Shown here piece after piece: positions 42,321 through 54,640 of a stretch of DNA of 64,000 nucleotides. The notes under the pieces are model-generated. The model saw only the letters and a list, made by a program, of their open reading frames with translations. It ran no database searches and was not told where the DNA came from. The translations under genes were made by a program, and so were the position numbers. Position 1 is the stretch's first letter, and each line of letters begins with the position of its first letter. Source of the stretch: Massospora cicadina (taxonomy: Eukaryota > Entomophthoromycota > Entomophthoromycetes > Entomophthorales > Entomophthoraceae); contig JAKSZP010012110.1 of the NCBI GenBank assembly GCA_022478985.1, forward strand, positions 49,718 through 113,717, read 5' to 3'.

Positions 42321-44221
42321 ACATGGGAGAATCATCAGAAAAAAAGTAAGCAGTATCAATGTCTTTATAGTCATCAGATACCACAACTACTTCCTCAGAA
42401 ACAATGGCTTCTGGTTCATGCGCAGGGGATACTTGAGGCTGGGCAGGGATGTCAGCATGGAGAACCTCGTCCCTCATGCTGACGGCCCTTTTCCCGCCTC
42501 CTCAGCAAGACGTTTCTAGCAGGTCTTAGCGCTATGTCTAAAGCCATTGCAATAGGTGCATCAAGGATGGGGGTTCTTCTAGTTTTTGACTACATGGACC
42601 CTAGGGCGGTTAGAGGGGCCAGTAGACGTGGTCTTAAAGTGTAGGATCGAGGCAGGGATCTTGTTGAGGGCCTCCTTAATCTCCCTGATTCAGGTGAACC
42701 CGTTATTATGACTAATCATGTGCATTTGGACCTCAGGATAGAGCCCCAAGGCAGAGATGACAACTGTGATAGCGTTGTCCAGAGTGATATGATTCGTCAT
42801 GACCAAAGGCTGTGCCTGGGCGTAGAAATGGTTGGCAAACTCCATAGGGTTTTCTCCTTTGTTCAGTCAAATGCCCATAGATGCTTGCTTCTGGTTGGCC
42901 AGGGTTTGGTTGCTGCTGAACTCTTGGATCAAAGTGGTGCGGACCTGTTCCTAAGTGTTACACTCCTTCAAATGGGAATTCATGATTTCCCGGGTAGTGC
43001 TGTCTAAGCAGGAGTGGATATGCTTCACCTTTTGTCACTTGGTGGCCTCCTCCATGGAACTCTCATAGGCATACAGGAAGGAGGCGATACTTTTTCCATC
43101 TGGGGGTGAACCTTTCTTTGAAACTAGGTTTAAAGTTAGCTACAATGGGAGTGGAAAGGGTGTTAACTCCTGGAATAGGTGCTGGCTCCGAGATCTCCAT
43201 TTCCACATAATCTCGAAGGGACCCACTGATCTAACCGCCTCTGCAAGCCCTCTAAGTCCTCTTGGATGTAGTCCCAATTCTGGCTGAGGGTGGAAGCAGA
43301 AGCCTTATTAACAACCTGCTACTTTAAGGATTGAATCTCGGTGTTCTGTAGATGGAGCTGGTTTTCAGTGGTGGTCAACTGGGTTTTGAACCCATGACAA
43401 GTTTGTTCAAGCTGGGAGATATGAGCGTCAGTAAGATTTGTGAAGGCGCTGAGGTTATCCATCTGACCTGACAATGCTTCAATGGAGACCCTGGGGTTGA
43501 TGGGGACACCGTCTAATTGGAGCTTGCATCCTAGTGCCACCTTTTGGATTTGATCTTGTAAGTAGGCCAGGGCGGTCATTATATCCCTTTTCCAGGGGTC
43601 TTCAGGTTTGCCCGAGGTTGAAGGGCCTGGGGGCCCTCAGGACCCGCAGGGTCCCTCGGGTCCAGCTGGCGCTTGACGCCCCTTGGGGCCTTGAGGCCCC
43701 CTAGGCCCTTCTGGCCCAGCACTCATGGGGGTAGTCATTAGAGGCTAGATCACGGTAGTGCTGCTGTAGGGATCATACCAGTTCTTCAATTTGAAGTAGA
43801 CGCTGGGTCCATGTCGCTTCAAATAGTTGATCGTTCTGATGAAATTGCTCTTCAAGGTAGTCAGAGATTCCTCTATCCAGTACTACAATCTGGTCATGAA
43901 TCTCATTGATTAGTTGTCAGTTATCAAGAATAACTTCAAGATTGTCATGCATGAATGAGGAGGCAGCGTTGTAGAAGTTGATAATGTATAAATGTAAATT
44001 CTGGGTGAGCCCTAGTTGTTGGGAGACCTCCTGATGTTGTAATTCAACTAACTGGAGGAGATGATGGATAGAGGGGTGGACAAAGTTACAGAGGTAGCGT
44101 TCAGGCCCCAGGGTAAGCTCCCCAGCGGGTAATACAGCTGAGGCATAGAGGTCCCACATTGTGGAAGATACGGAGGAGGCGCGGGAGTGGCTGGAGCAGG
44201 TGCCCTAGGAGTAGATGCCAT
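42320..44221 (-). pseudogene. gag: Element D: gag with collagen-like tract and zinc knuckle
   Basis: Start ATG complementary to 44219-44221 gives MASTPRAPAPATPAPPPYLP, then after a frameshift MWDLYASAVLPAGELTLGPE (44159-43917). Near 43725-43620 comes a Gly-X-Y run: AGPEGPRGPQGPKGRQAPAG, PEGPCGS, GPPGPSTSG. 43579-43319 is helical and coil-forming (LQDQIQKVALGCKL, ISQLEQTCHGFKTQL). The central gag region is 43200-42650. The CCHC knuckle CTYCNGFRHSAKTC is intact at 42519-42560, CX2CX4HX4C. 42477-42280 is an acidic linker before protease. Several frameshifts. Confidence 0.85.
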
Positions 44222-44471
44222 TTATTAATTGTTGAATGACATCATTGATATTCTCATACTGGAGTCAGTATTGGCTCCCATCTAGGGAGGGCAGCAAGAG
44301 TTGGAAGTCGGCATGGAATTCTATCCTCTTCAGCTGTGAGGGCAGTGTTGCATACCACATGGTACTAACCCATCGCTTAACACTCCGCGATTGACCAGTT
44401 GTTTGGTCATCAGGGCTGCTATTGGTTTCCATTTCTTTGTGATAGACGTTTTCACTAGGACAGCTCGGAGA

Positions 44472-44490
44472 CCCCCATAGTGAGCACTAC
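44472..44490 (-). promoter_or_regulatory. Element D primer-binding site
   Basis: Minus strand GTAGTGCTCACTATGGGGG, three to four bases inside the 5' LTR. Same core GTGCTCACTA as elements B and E. Confidence 0.75.
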
Positions 44491-44493
44491 TTC

Positions 44494-44908
44494 AGTCAGC
44501 GCTACAGTTCTTCAGACTGGTTCCAGGGTTCATGGTGGCTTGAAGCTGGAAAATTTGGAAAGAGCGCCAAGAAGAAAACGGGAAAAATGGGATGGAATAC
44601 CGAATATTTTATTAAACTAAAAGACTTCAATATATATAGGGTGCGTTGGGACTTGGTGCGTTCGGGATTGTTGGGGCCTCATCTGATCAGGATCTTTACT
44701 GATCTTCTAGAATGGCCTCCTCGTGGGCTTCCTTAATGGATAGTGTCGCTCACCCGACTGAATGGGTGTAAATGCCTCCCCAAGTGACTCAGGAATAGGG
44801 GAGGTGGATCCTGAATTAGATTTAGCTTGTATAGGGTTGACAACTAATTCAGCGCGACCTGATTCAGAAGAAGGGAATTTGATTCCATTTCTATCTCAAA
44901 TCCTGACA
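44494..44908 (-). repeat. Element D 5' LTR
   Basis: 415 bp, partner of 38380-38793. Minus-strand start TGTCAGGATTTGAG. TATA box near 44630-44645 on the minus strand. Confidence 0.92.
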
Positions 44909-46600
44909 GGAAGCAATACTGAGCACTTTATGATAGACCTGGCAGAATGTGAAGAAGCACTTAATTCTGCGATAGCTCAGATCAGGAAAAGGGTAACTCT
45001 GACAGAATGGTAATTAACAGATCATGTCAGTTCCATAGAAGCTGAATTAAGTTAATTTTGCATTGAGTGGAGTAATCAGCAGACAGCAGACAATGCTCTC
45101 ATCCCTTTATCAACATCCCTCGAATATTTCCAGTTGATATGTCAGGTTACACAATTGGATTTTTTAGCCAGGCTAGCGTAGTTGAGCCATTCATCTTCCA
45201 TTCATTGAGACAGGAGAGTACGTGGATATGCGAGTGTGGCTGGATACTCTTTAAAGGGACAATGAGGAACTTACGTATGGTAGGGCCGTCCTCATTAACC
45301 AAGTAGCTGATGCTAATTTACAAGTTCATAATGCTAGCAAGCAACATGAAAGAATCAGAGCACTGTGGAGGACGTCCTCTCATGACTACAGGCTTTAGAG
45401 TGGAAACTGGACTTCGAGTGGGAATTCCATCATGAGTTGCAAAATCAGTATGAGACACTTAAACAAGAATTTTGGATGCCTGGTGTAGGTGCTATTCAGT
45501 TAAAATGGAACAGATAATCAATTAACATTTTGCTGATCAAGCTGGAGACGGGGGAAGTGGTGCAGTTAGTGGTGATTTGGGGGAGAAATGCTATGGATAG
45601 GCCAATGAGTATCCCTTAGGGGTCATGGAAGACCCTCCTCACAACACTACATCTTCTGATTCCATTTCAGCGGATTTGGTTCCATCTGGCCATCCCTACA
45701 ATAGCTCACAAGGAGATGTTTCCCCTAGTCATTCTAAACCAAATCTTTCTGCTCCTCATTTCTGGAGCTTGGAGCTAGGCAAAGCTGTTTGAATCACGGA
45801 ATTACCGCCCTTTAGTTGTGATGGGAATATGCACAGCTACTTTAAGTGATTCGATTTTGCTGTGGAAGGGGCTTCAGTTTGGTGGAAAATGAAACTGTTG
45901 GTTTCTGCTTTGGATGTGGAGAGCATTAATCAAATAACCTTCTACCTTCCAAATAGCTTAGTATCTTATGAAGAGGTAAAAGTGACTGTCCTCCAGTTGT
46001 TTGGAGGTATGGCCAAGATGGCCAACGAAAGGCTGACTTCCTGACCATACAGTTCCACTGAAACAAGTACCTGTTAGAATTTGCTGAACGACTCTCATTA
46101 AAAGTGCATGTGTGGTTGGAGCTAACAGTTTATCTGCTGAGGATGTCAATACAGCGATGACGGCAGCTGTCAAACCATTTTGGGAATTACATAATGCTAT
46201 GTCCACATTTTGGACGAAGATGCAGGGCTTATTCAAATTTTGAACACCATACAACATCTCTCTTCCACATTCAGCACCCCCAACGTAGAGCGAAAGGCCC
46301 TGCTGTCACCGCAGCATACTCCTCAGGATTCAGGCTGCAGCGACTGAGCTTTAAACTGCTGGTACATATTCGTCCATAATATATATCAGTGGATCCTTTT
46401 CAAACTTATGCACCCTTAGCCTGTTTGTCCCCGACCTTTAAATAATACTGTTAATCTTTGAACTGGTCCTCCTGCTGCAAGCTATAGACAGGACCCTTTA
46501 TGAATGCTTCCTTCAGTGCGGATGAAGAGGGGATTATGTGGGTAATTGCCCTAGCAACCCGCAGGTGTATGCAATGCCATTTGGGAAGATCAAGCAGGGA
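44909..46600 (+). pseudogene. gag: Element E: gag, C-terminal part, with capsid-like region and zinc knuckle
   Basis: Continues from 38379. 44915-45013 reads HFMIDLAECEEALNSAIAQI and RKRVTLTEW. Around 45795-46044 comes the typical gag block: LPPFS, DGN, YFK, FDFAVEGASVWWKMKLLVSA, LVSYEEVKVTVLQLFGG. 46507-46554 reads CFLQCG, stop, RGDYVGNCP, a knuckle with one extra residue and Tyr for His. Stops are frequent in 45010-45780. Gag would form the particle. This copy cannot. Confidence 0.75.
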
Positions 46601-47029
46601 AAAGCTCAAACAGAGTAGAGATGTGACGCTCTACCTTCATTAAGTCAAATTCAATTTGTCCCCAATGATTCTCAAAGTCCTTTTGTATAGGACTAGGAAC
46701 TCAACTGGATGACTTACTATAACAACAGTTTCTATTGGATACCTCAGCTTCCATTCCATAGAAAGATTATTCTCCCTTTAAGCTCTGAGTTTTGCTAGGA
46801 TGTGCAGAAGCCATACGCATGGCAGATCCTGGAACAAACTGGAATAAGCAACTTGGATCCTTCCAGGGACGTTGCCTCTCTAGTAGGGGTTATCATAGCA
46901 ATTCCAGTTAAAAATCGACATGAAGTATTTTCATGTTGATACGGGCATATCCTCCTTCTTGAGCTTCAAAAAGCCTTTGGAAGTCCACGAAATAAACACC
47001 AATGGTTCTTCTTATTTGTAGTGCACTTA

Positions 47030-47990
47030 CTGTTATATTTTCGTTCAGAACACAAAAATCCTGGCTATTATAGACACTGGGGCCCCAGTGAATATATTCC
47101 CTACCTGTTTAGTTGCTAAGCTTCCGTTGAAGCCGGATGTGGACCACAGATTAGTATTTGAAACCGCAGAGACACAAATTACTGTTTCCAAAAGAGCATA
47201 CTGTACGTTGCCCTTGCATTTTGGTTGTCTTGGGCTTCTGCTCCAGAGGTGGTTCTACCAAACAATAACTACAATATGTCAATTGGTGCAGCATTCGTGA
47301 TGAAATTTGGAGCTGTGTAAGATATGGCGGAGGAAACTTTTAATTTTGGGACAACAGATTTCCATTTACTTCATCTCTAGTGGAATACCAACTGATCCAT
47401 CACGCTCCAGTCAAATCAATCTAGTGTACAGTGATGGAATGATTCCTGTTTGTTATTGATGACTGAAGCGGTGGACCAGGGCTCTCCACAACCAGATTTA
47501 TGAGTACAAAAGGATCCCGCTTCGAGCAATGAGCGCGTGGAGCCTACTTTCTGGGCACAAGTGCATAGTAAGAACTGAGCTAAGAATTGACATCCCTAAA
47601 GGGCTATATGGGGGAAATTAAGGGGCCTCACCAGCAATCTTGACTTGAACTACATGTGGCCCAGGGGTTACTGCTACCTGGGAATGGGGAGGTGAAGGTA
47701 CTGCTAGCGAATTTACAGAAGGAGATGATAACGATCTTTCAGCACTAAGTGGTGGCTTATCTACAGTTGGATCCTATAGATGAATTTCACTGTATTCATG
47801 ATTTTAGATCATGGAAGGGTCTTGGCCTAATGACAAATTCATCATTTGGCATAATGACAGTACTTATGTGGGAAGCACTAACTGGATTGTCAGCGGAACA
47901 GCAAGTTAAGGTGATAGCTTTAAAAAATATCAGGATATTTTTTCATATTACAATTATGATTTAGGGTGCACTTAAGGTGTGGCACATCAG
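47030..47990 (+). pseudogene. pol: Element E: aspartic protease and pre-RT spacer
   Basis: TKILAIIDTGAPVNIFPTCL with the DTG active site at 47073-47081, continuing in the frame 47088-47300: HRLVFETAETQITVSKRAYC and LPLHFG. 47300-47990 contains broken text of the C-terminal protease and the linker to RT (for example LLANLQKEMITIFQH near 47700-47745). 46600-47030 is decayed linker without a motif. Confidence 0.8.
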
Positions 47991-48840
47991 ATAATATGGG
48001 GATCACCCTCCCATTTGATCGCGTCCTATTAGATATTCAAAGGCAGTGGAAGCGGTTGTCTCTGACAAGGTAGATAAACTTATTTGACAAGGGATGATGG
48101 AGCTGTCAAACAGTCCTTGGGCATTGTTGTTGCTCATTGTAAAAGTAAAATATGGCACAATTAGGGTGGTTATTGACTATTGAAAGCTCAATAGCTTAAC
48201 GAAGAAGGATTCCTACCCCTTCTGTGGATTAACAACATGTTAGATCAATTGGATGGGGCAAATTATTTTTATGCCATAGATTTTATCTCAGGGTACTGGC
48301 AGATTGAATTGCCATTGGAAGAAAGGGAGAAATGCGCTATCATCACTTTTAAGGGGTTATTCTAGCCGGTATATATGCCTCAGGGTTTGTGCAACGCCCT
48401 GCTACATTCCAACGTGCTTTGGATATGATTTTAGGTGAATTTATCTGTCCTGCATATTAGTTTACATCGATGATGTCAATGTATTTTTGTGGAAGTTTAT
48501 AGAGCATCTTACCCATCAGGAACAAGTGGTCCACCGACTCACTAATGCTAATATCAAAAGAAGCCTCAGAAGTGTCACTTTTTTAAAAATAATTAGAATA
48601 CCTCAGGCTCATAGTAGATTTAAAAGAGCTTAAACTTCATCCAGCAAAGGTGGAAGCAATAAGCAAGATGACCCTCCCAGGTAATAAACAGGATAATCAA
48701 GTGTTCTTGGGGATGGTTGGGTACTACTGACTATTCATTCCCAACTTAAGTTGTATCAGGGCACTGCTCCTTTGAGTTGTTAAAGAAATAAGCCTCATTC
48801 TACTGGATGAAATGATGCCAAAACGCTTTTGATGTGTTAT
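47990..48840 (+). pseudogene. pol: Element E: reverse transcriptase
   Basis: SNSPWALLLLIVKVKYGTIR, VVIDY and KLNSLTKKDSYPF (about 48108-48222) are the fingers. YAIDFISGYWQIEL (about 48270-48315, another frame) holds the first Asp. LVYIDDVNVF (about 48457-48487) carries an intact YIDD box at 48463-48474. LEYLRLIVDLKELKLHPAKV-like thumb text lies near 48590-48650 and VFLGMVGYY near 48700-48727. Frameshifts occur roughly every 100-150 bases. Confidence 0.85.
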
Positions 48841-49310
48841 GAACTGCATTAGCAAGTGCACCCATTTTGCAATATCCCAACACTTTAAAACAATTTCTGG
48901 TACAAACGGATGCATCTCTCTCCGCTATAGGGGCAGTACTATCCCAGAAGGATGATGGTGGGGAGCACCGTGTCACATTTTGCAGTCAAAGCTTGAACTG
49001 TCACAAATTGAAACTAACCATGACCAAGTGGGAGTGCTTGGCGGTGATTTACGCTTATAAACTGTTTTGGGTATATCTACATGGGGTAAAATTCCAAGTG
49101 GTGATGTATCATGCTTCCTTGCGCTGGCTGAAGAATCTCCATGTTATGAAGGACAGCTCATGCATTGGGAACTGAAACTCCAGGCGTATTATTTCAAGAT
49201 TGTACACTGGCAAGGAGTAAAACATCAAAATGCGGATTGTCTTTCCCAACTACCAATGGTTGCCATCATGGCAGATTTGGCTGACTTTATGTATGAGAAG
49301 AGGTGGTGAA
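48840..49310 (+). pseudogene. pol: Element E: RNase H
   Basis: The frame 48867-49175 reads FLVQTDASLSAIGAVLSQKD (TDAS intact), VTFCSQSLNCHKLKLTMTKW, ECLAVIYAYKLFWVYLHGVK. After a one-base shift the frame 49067-49309 gives HWELKLQAYYFKIVHWQGVK and HQNADCLSQLP, the terminal motif. A nearly complete domain. Confidence 0.88.
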
Positions 49311-50450
49311 CAAATACTATGAGCCGCCGCAAGTGATCAAGGTACTATATGTGCTTAGGCAGGATACTTTCCTATGTGAGGGGGAACTATATAAGCAGAT
49401 TAGAGACTTGACGCTGAGTTTTCCTAAACCTTCCACTAGACCAACCATTTTTATGGATGCCATTAGGCGGTAGGACATGGAGGATTGCGTAAAACGTTAG
49501 TTTTTGTAGCCCCACTACTATTGGAAGAGCATGCATTATGATGTGCTGGAAATGGTAAGCCGTTGTCTCAGTGTCAAGGGGAAAAGCCATTCCCCAAGAA
49601 ATCCACATACAAGCTGGTTAAGCCCTGGTTCGCCTGGAACACCATTTCTCTTGATGTAGTGGGACCTCTGCCAACTGGTGTAAATCAATCTAAGAAAAAA
49701 TTGTACAATTGATCATTTACACAAATGTTGGAGGCTAGAGCAATTAACGATTTGGGAGTAGCCACTACAGCCTGGTTTATTATGGAGTGCATTATACAGC
49801 GACATGTCTGCTCGCAGTTCATTTTAATGGACAATGGAGCCTATTTCACTTCACACATCTTGCTCAAGTTGAACGAGTTGATGGCGATCCATGGATTTTT
49901 GACACCCTACCATCCAGAATCAAATAGAATGGTGGAACGGGTCAACGGATTCTTATTGAACATAATCTGTAAGTTGGTGAAGGATCAACCCTAAAAATGG
50001 AGTACCCTCCTACCTACTGCTGTGTTTGCATATAATATCAGCTATCATATAGCCACAGGCAAGAGCCCCTTCTAACTGCTGTATGTTCGACATCCTGCTC
50101 CTCCTGCTCTACTCATGTTTAGATGACACTAGAGGTGTGGAACCTCAGCGGTATTTGATGAATCTAAGAAAAAACTTTGATCAAGTTACAAACGGAAGAC
50201 TATTCCACCAGCTTGGCCAAGAAGATTTGCAATCAGGCGGCTAACCAGAAAAGATGGTGCGGATTTCCACTGTTTGTTGTAGGAGATCATGGTTTATTCC
50301 ATGACCAACACAGATTTGGGCAGAATAACAAGCTCTCTAATATCTGGGCTGGGCCATTTGAGATAATCGAGAAGACTGGCATGGGTGCTTACACCATTAA
50401 GGAACCTACGGGTGGTCAGATTATCACCTAAGTTCATGCAAAGTTCCTTT
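49310..50450 (+). pseudogene. pol: Element E: integrase
   Basis: The finger is decayed (about 49455-49600). TISLDVVGPLPTGVNQS at about 49648-49692 holds the first Asp. The frame 49725-49994 gives ATTAWFIMECIIQRHVCSQF, ILMDNGAYFTSHILLKLNEL with the second Asp, and TPYHPESNRMVERVNGFLLN with the Glu. 50177-50431 is the C-terminal domain: VGDHGLFHDQHRFGQNNKLS, NIWAGPFEIIEKTGMGAYTI. A purine tract GGTCCAAGGGGTAC leads into the LTR at 50495. No chromodomain. Confidence 0.87.
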
Positions 50451-50494
50451 GAGCATATAGGCATTAAGAGCATATCATTCGGTCCAAGGGGTAC

Positions 50495-50704
50495 TGTCAA
50501 GAAGTTGATATGACTGGATGATATGCTATACATTCCAGTGGATTGGAAATTGGAGTCAAGATGAGTCTTGAGATTGAAGTAAAAGATTTATGTATGAAAA
50601 GTAAATTTATCAAAGTGTTGACCTCTCAGCAAATTGAGGGAAATTATGCAAGACTTTGAGATAGACGAAAACTCATAGAAAAGGGAAAATGAATAGGAGA
50701 TTAC
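50495..50704 (+). repeat. Element E 3' LTR, first part
   Basis: Begins TGTCAAGAAGTTGATATGAC as in the 5' LTR and stops at AATGAATAGGAGATTAC (50688-50704), the target duplication of LINE-b. The second part is 57173-57436. Confidence 0.92.
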
Positions 50705-50759
50705 TTTTTTAGTACTAGATGGTCCCAACCCAAGGGGGGATTCATCGATATTTATTGAA

Positions 50760-52172
50760 TTACGCCTGGGCTCCTAAGAGCCTGAGGCGAGGGAAGGGGA
50801 GGAGGGAGGCATCGAGAAAGGGAGGGGGTTTGCGCGCCAGAGCCGTGCTGCAGTGACAACTGAGCGGGGGAGGGTTGGCGACATAGTGCAGACCTTCAGG
50901 GGCCATCTCAAAGTGTACCTGAAAGTGGGTGATCATGTGTGGAAGGGTCCACACCTGCTGGTCAAAGGCAGCACGAAGGAAGGAGTTATGGATGGTCCAG
51001 ATGGCTGTGGCATAGGTGAGGACACGGAGGGGTCGGTGGCAACCAGGCAATGTCTGCTCAAACATGAGGTCTTGCATAGGGTGTCCAGACCAGGGCTGAG
51101 CATGGAGGAGCGTGCGGGCCTTTGGCCAAAATGCGGCGACACCTGGACAGGTGAAAAAACGATGGAGGTGGGAGTCAATAGGCTCCACACAGCGGGGGCA
51201 GCTTTGGTGCTGGAAGGTAGGGCCAGTCCGGTCCCCTGTCCTGTATGAACAGTGGAGCACCCTCCATAAGGTGTTGGACACCTTTGCTGACAGGATGGAG
51301 TTATAGACGTCCTTCCACAATTCCTTAAGGTCAAATCTCACGGAGGGAGGGAGGAGCTCAAGGAGTCTTGGGCGGATGGGAGGACGATCTTGGGGTTTGA
51401 GGCGAGTTGTGACAACTTGTCCATTGTGCACAATTGCATGGCGACGGGGGCTGAGGCCAGGGCCTTCCCTTCTGTATGGGAAGGCATGGTGGATCCGCGC
51501 GCCTACTCGTTTCAGGGCAAGGAGAGCCTGGTTCCAGTAGGGGGATGAGGATGGTTTTAGGCGATGGCCTGGGTGGTTTGTGAGCCACTCCCCTAATGAG
51601 GTCAGAGATGCTCTAGGAAGACCCAGAGCTGCTGACAATGACTGGCGGAGGGCGGGCGCCCATTGGGGCATGGGGGTCGCGTCCCAGCAGACAATCGGCC
51701 ATAGGAACTTCAGGAAGATTGTGGTGGCGTGGGATCGCGTGTCCAGAAGCCCTAGGCCCCCTTCATTGCAGGGTCGGGCAATGGTTGAGAGGGCCATTGG
51801 TGGATGGTTTGAGCCCCAGATCCAACAGCGGAGGAGTACATTGAGCCGCGTATAAAAGGCATCTGTGAATGGGCAGACGTGCGCTAGGAACCAGACTTTG
51901 GAGAGGAGGAACACATTGGCCATCAGAGCTCGACCCTGGGGGGTGATGTGCCGCCGGTTCCAGCTGGCAATCCTGGAGTTAACTGCTGCAAGGAGCAAGT
52001 CCTCATTGTCTTTTAGCGCAACTCCTTGTTGGTTGGTGAGAACGCCCAGGTGACGGAAGGTACCGCGCTCAGGTTCAATACCAAATAGTGGGGGAAAGGT
52101 GGGGAGCCGACCTGTACAACTGTTGTCTTGAGGTGTTGACCATGGCGTTGGACGCCTTGGTGTACCTCTCAA
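50760..52172 (-). pseudogene. LINE-b ORF2: C-terminal part with zinc motif
   Basis: A 470-codon frame that continues RT one frame over (frameshift between about 52172 and 52075). TFRHLGVLTNQQGVALKDNE is the HLGV block. RIASWNRRHITPQGRALMAN, VFLLSKVWFLAHVCPF and GGLGLLDTRSHATTIFLKFL follow. SCPRCVEPIDSHLHRFFTCP is a CX2C...HX3-4HX4C zinc motif of the kind seen at the end of LINE RTs. The frame ends at a stop at about 50760 after PFPRLRLLGAQA. The open reading on the opposite strand in this interval is an artefact. Confidence 0.9.
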
Positions 52173-53451
52173 GGGTCACAGCAGCGAGGGCAACATCCCC
52201 AGGGCAGCCAAATGCAATGGCGGTGTCATCTGCAAATGCCATGGTGTGTGTGGGGTCTTTACCTGGGACCAGAATCCCTGTTATCTTATCCTGTAAGGAG
52301 GCCAAGAGGGGGTCAAGGGTGATGTTAAAAAGGATAGGGCTCAGGGGGTCCCCTTGCCGGAGACCTTGTTCAACTGGTACTGCCACTGTAAAACCCATTG
52401 GCGCCAGGACTCTGGTGTGGAGCTGGTCATAGAGCGCTGATATCCAGCTCCTAGCTGCGGGTGGGAGATGGAAGTGGGCCAGGGAAGCATCAATATACTT
52501 CCAGGCTACCCGATCATATGCTTTCTCCATATCCAGGAGAGCCACGAAGCCATTCACCTTACGAGAGTTAGCAGTCAAAGTCACGTGAAGGTCATTATAG
52601 TTGTCCCATAACGACCTCCCCGGAATAAAACCGTACTGGGATGGGGAGAGGCGAGGTGACACCCATTTGGTGATGCGGTTGGCCAGAAGCTTCGTGAAGA
52701 GCTTGTGGTCTGTGTTGATCAACGCTATGGGGCGCCAGTTCGCCAGGTTCTCACGGTCCGACTTCTTGTGAATGAGGGTCGTGATTGAGCCTCTGGAGTC
52801 GGGGAGGACCTCGCCATTCACCAAGAGTGCAGCGAAGAGGTCGCGGAGGGTTCTGGCTATCACTGCAGGTTCCAGAAGGTACACCTCAAAGGGTATTCCG
52901 TCTGGGCCTGGGGCTTTAAGCCGTGGGGATTTCAGAAGGGTTTCCATCACCTCCTGGATGGAAATAGGCTCCAGTAGAGCCTCATCAGCCCGTGGGTCAA
53001 TGGGCGGCTCTGGAGCCCGCCACAGGAAGTTTTGGATGTCCGATGGGTCCACCTGGGTGGCATGGAAGAGGCTGGAGTAGAAGCGGTGTAGTTCCTGCGT
53101 GATTTCCTCCTTATCTGAAGTGGTTGTAGTGCCAATCTTCAGTGCAGTAATATCCTGCGCTGTTGACCGGGCTTTCTGTTTCTGAAAGAAGAAGCGGGTG
53201 GGGCGTTCCCATTGAGCATAGTAACGAGATGTTGTAAAGTTTGCTGCACGTTCTTCCTGCAGTGTGAGCTCCAAGCGGAGTGCTTCCTGCGCCGCTTCCC
53301 AGTCTTCCAACCATCTGGGAGAGGGCGAAGGCTGGAAGTTTCGCTCTAGATGTCTGATTCTGGCTTCCGCCCTTTTGACTCTGGCGCGAGCTGCAGTCAT
53401 CTGGGCTTTGGCACAGTTGTAAGCAACGCGGGTGATGCCCTCCTTGGTCAC
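52075..53451 (-). pseudogene. LINE-b ORF2: reverse transcriptase
   Basis: A 458-codon frame with all RT blocks in one frame: linker helix (AKAQMTAARARVKRAEARIR), LKAPGPDGIPFEVYLL, ENLANWRPIALINTDHKLFT, SQYGFIPGRSLWDN, FVALLDMEKAYDRVAWKYID with the first catalytic Asp, EQGLRQGDPLSPILFN and MAFADDTAIAF with the FADD catalytic pair (about 52230-52200). Catalytic residues are intact. Only the frameshifts at each end separate it from the endonuclease and C-terminal parts. RT would copy the LINE RNA at the nicked target. Confidence 0.93.
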
Positions 53452-53470
53452 CGCCCATCTAGACTTGTGG

Positions 53471-54303
53471 TCAAGCAGGTGGGGTGGGGGAGGTGAGAGT
53501 CTCCCGGATGGTCATAGACAGCTTCTCCTTAGTGAAGGGGTTGTTGAGAAGAGCTGGGGCAACCCTAGGCCAGAACCTACGCGACGGTCTAAGTGTGGTG
53601 GTGAGGACAACGGTGAGTGACCTTTGAGCACTCATATGGTTGTCACGAGAGATGGGAGAGGAGACGCGGCCAATTAGCAAGGGGCCAATCAGTGCCATAT
53701 CTATGCGTGACGCTGACTGGAAATCTCCTCCATCATACTGGATCCTAGTCATGCAACCTAGGCCAGACGCGGAGGGTGGAAGCGCATCTATAAAGCCACT
53801 CAGGCGAAGGAAATCCTGGAGGCGACTTGATCCAGGGCGTTCCTTTGCTGCAGGGGGTAAGAGTCACGGACGCGACTTATGGTTGTGTTGAAATCTCCTA
53901 AGAGGACTGTATTCCGTGGGAGATTGAGTTGGAGGAGCTCTTCCAAGAGCCGATTTTGCTCCTGACCTGCATTAGGCAGGTAGATGCTTGCAGCGAAGAA
54001 GGAGAAGTCAGGAGTGGTGAGTTTGGCCAGTATGAGGCGGCCACCTAGATATTGTGAAAAAGAATGGGTTTTAACCCGGGGATTCAAAACAATGAGGGTG
54101 GCATGGTTTGTCCAGAAGGAGTTGCCTCCAAACTGTTCATTCCATGCAGATTGTTCGTGGGGGAGGATATGGGGCTCCTGGACAGCAGCGATGTCAATTT
54201 GTGCTGACCTGAAGTTTTGGAGGAGGCGGGCTCTCTGCTTAAAGTCCCGCAACCCATTTGCGTTGATGGATTGCAGGGCCAGGGTGCTGCCATGGGGACT
54301 CAT
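53471..54303 (-). pseudogene. LINE-b ORF2: APE-type endonuclease
   Basis: Two frames. 54303-53800 starts MSPHGSTLALQSINANGLRD and has DIAAVQEPHIL (catalytic Glu), FAASIYLPNAGQEQNRLLEE and TVLLGDFNTTISRVRDS (active-site Asp and Asn). A frameshift near 53800-53760 leads to 53752-53471: YDGGDFQSASRIDMALIGPL and RDNHMSAQRSLTVVL, the terminal His block (DHMS changed to NHMS). I place the ORF2 start at the ATG complementary to 54301-54303. Confidence 0.9.
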
Positions 54304-54640
54304 AACTGTTTTCCTCCATGTCCTGGGGGGTTGCCAGCGCTTAAACCTGCTGCTGTGAGGCGGCTAGTTTTGAGTCCTTTAGCTTGACTATTAGCTGCAA
54401 TCCGTGAGGACGTCGAGGGTTCTGAGGGGAAGGAGAGGGTGGGGGGCGGAGGACCCAGTAAGCCAGCCTAGGATGCTGCCCCCGCTCCGTTGCAGGGGAA
54501 GGACCTGAGGGTGCTCAATGGTGACCTCCGCGGTGTCCCCATTTGATGAGTCTGAGTCCATATTCACTTCCTCCAACACTGCAAAGGATCCGCGAGAAAT
54601 GGACTGTGGGGTTGTGGTAGGACTCTTTGAGGTGGCACTT

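Larger units (their letters stand above)
38380..44908 (-). mobile_element. Gypsy element D, nested in the gag of E
   Basis: Minus-strand element: LTRs 38380-38793 and 44494-44908 (about 415 bp), gag with collagen-like tract, CCHC knuckle, protease, RT, RNase H, integrase, purine tract. Flanks AGAAG (38375-38379) and GGAAG (44909-44913) match at four of five bases. The lineage is that of element B (same protein order and text). LTRs carry CCCTATAAATATTGAAG on the minus strand, a TATA box. Confidence 0.92.

Noticed and set aside
50853..52432. Plus-strand open frames of 60-130 codons opposite LINE-b ORF2
   Set aside because: They are antisense shadows of the G+C-rich LINE-b coding strand, with no motif and no support from other copies.
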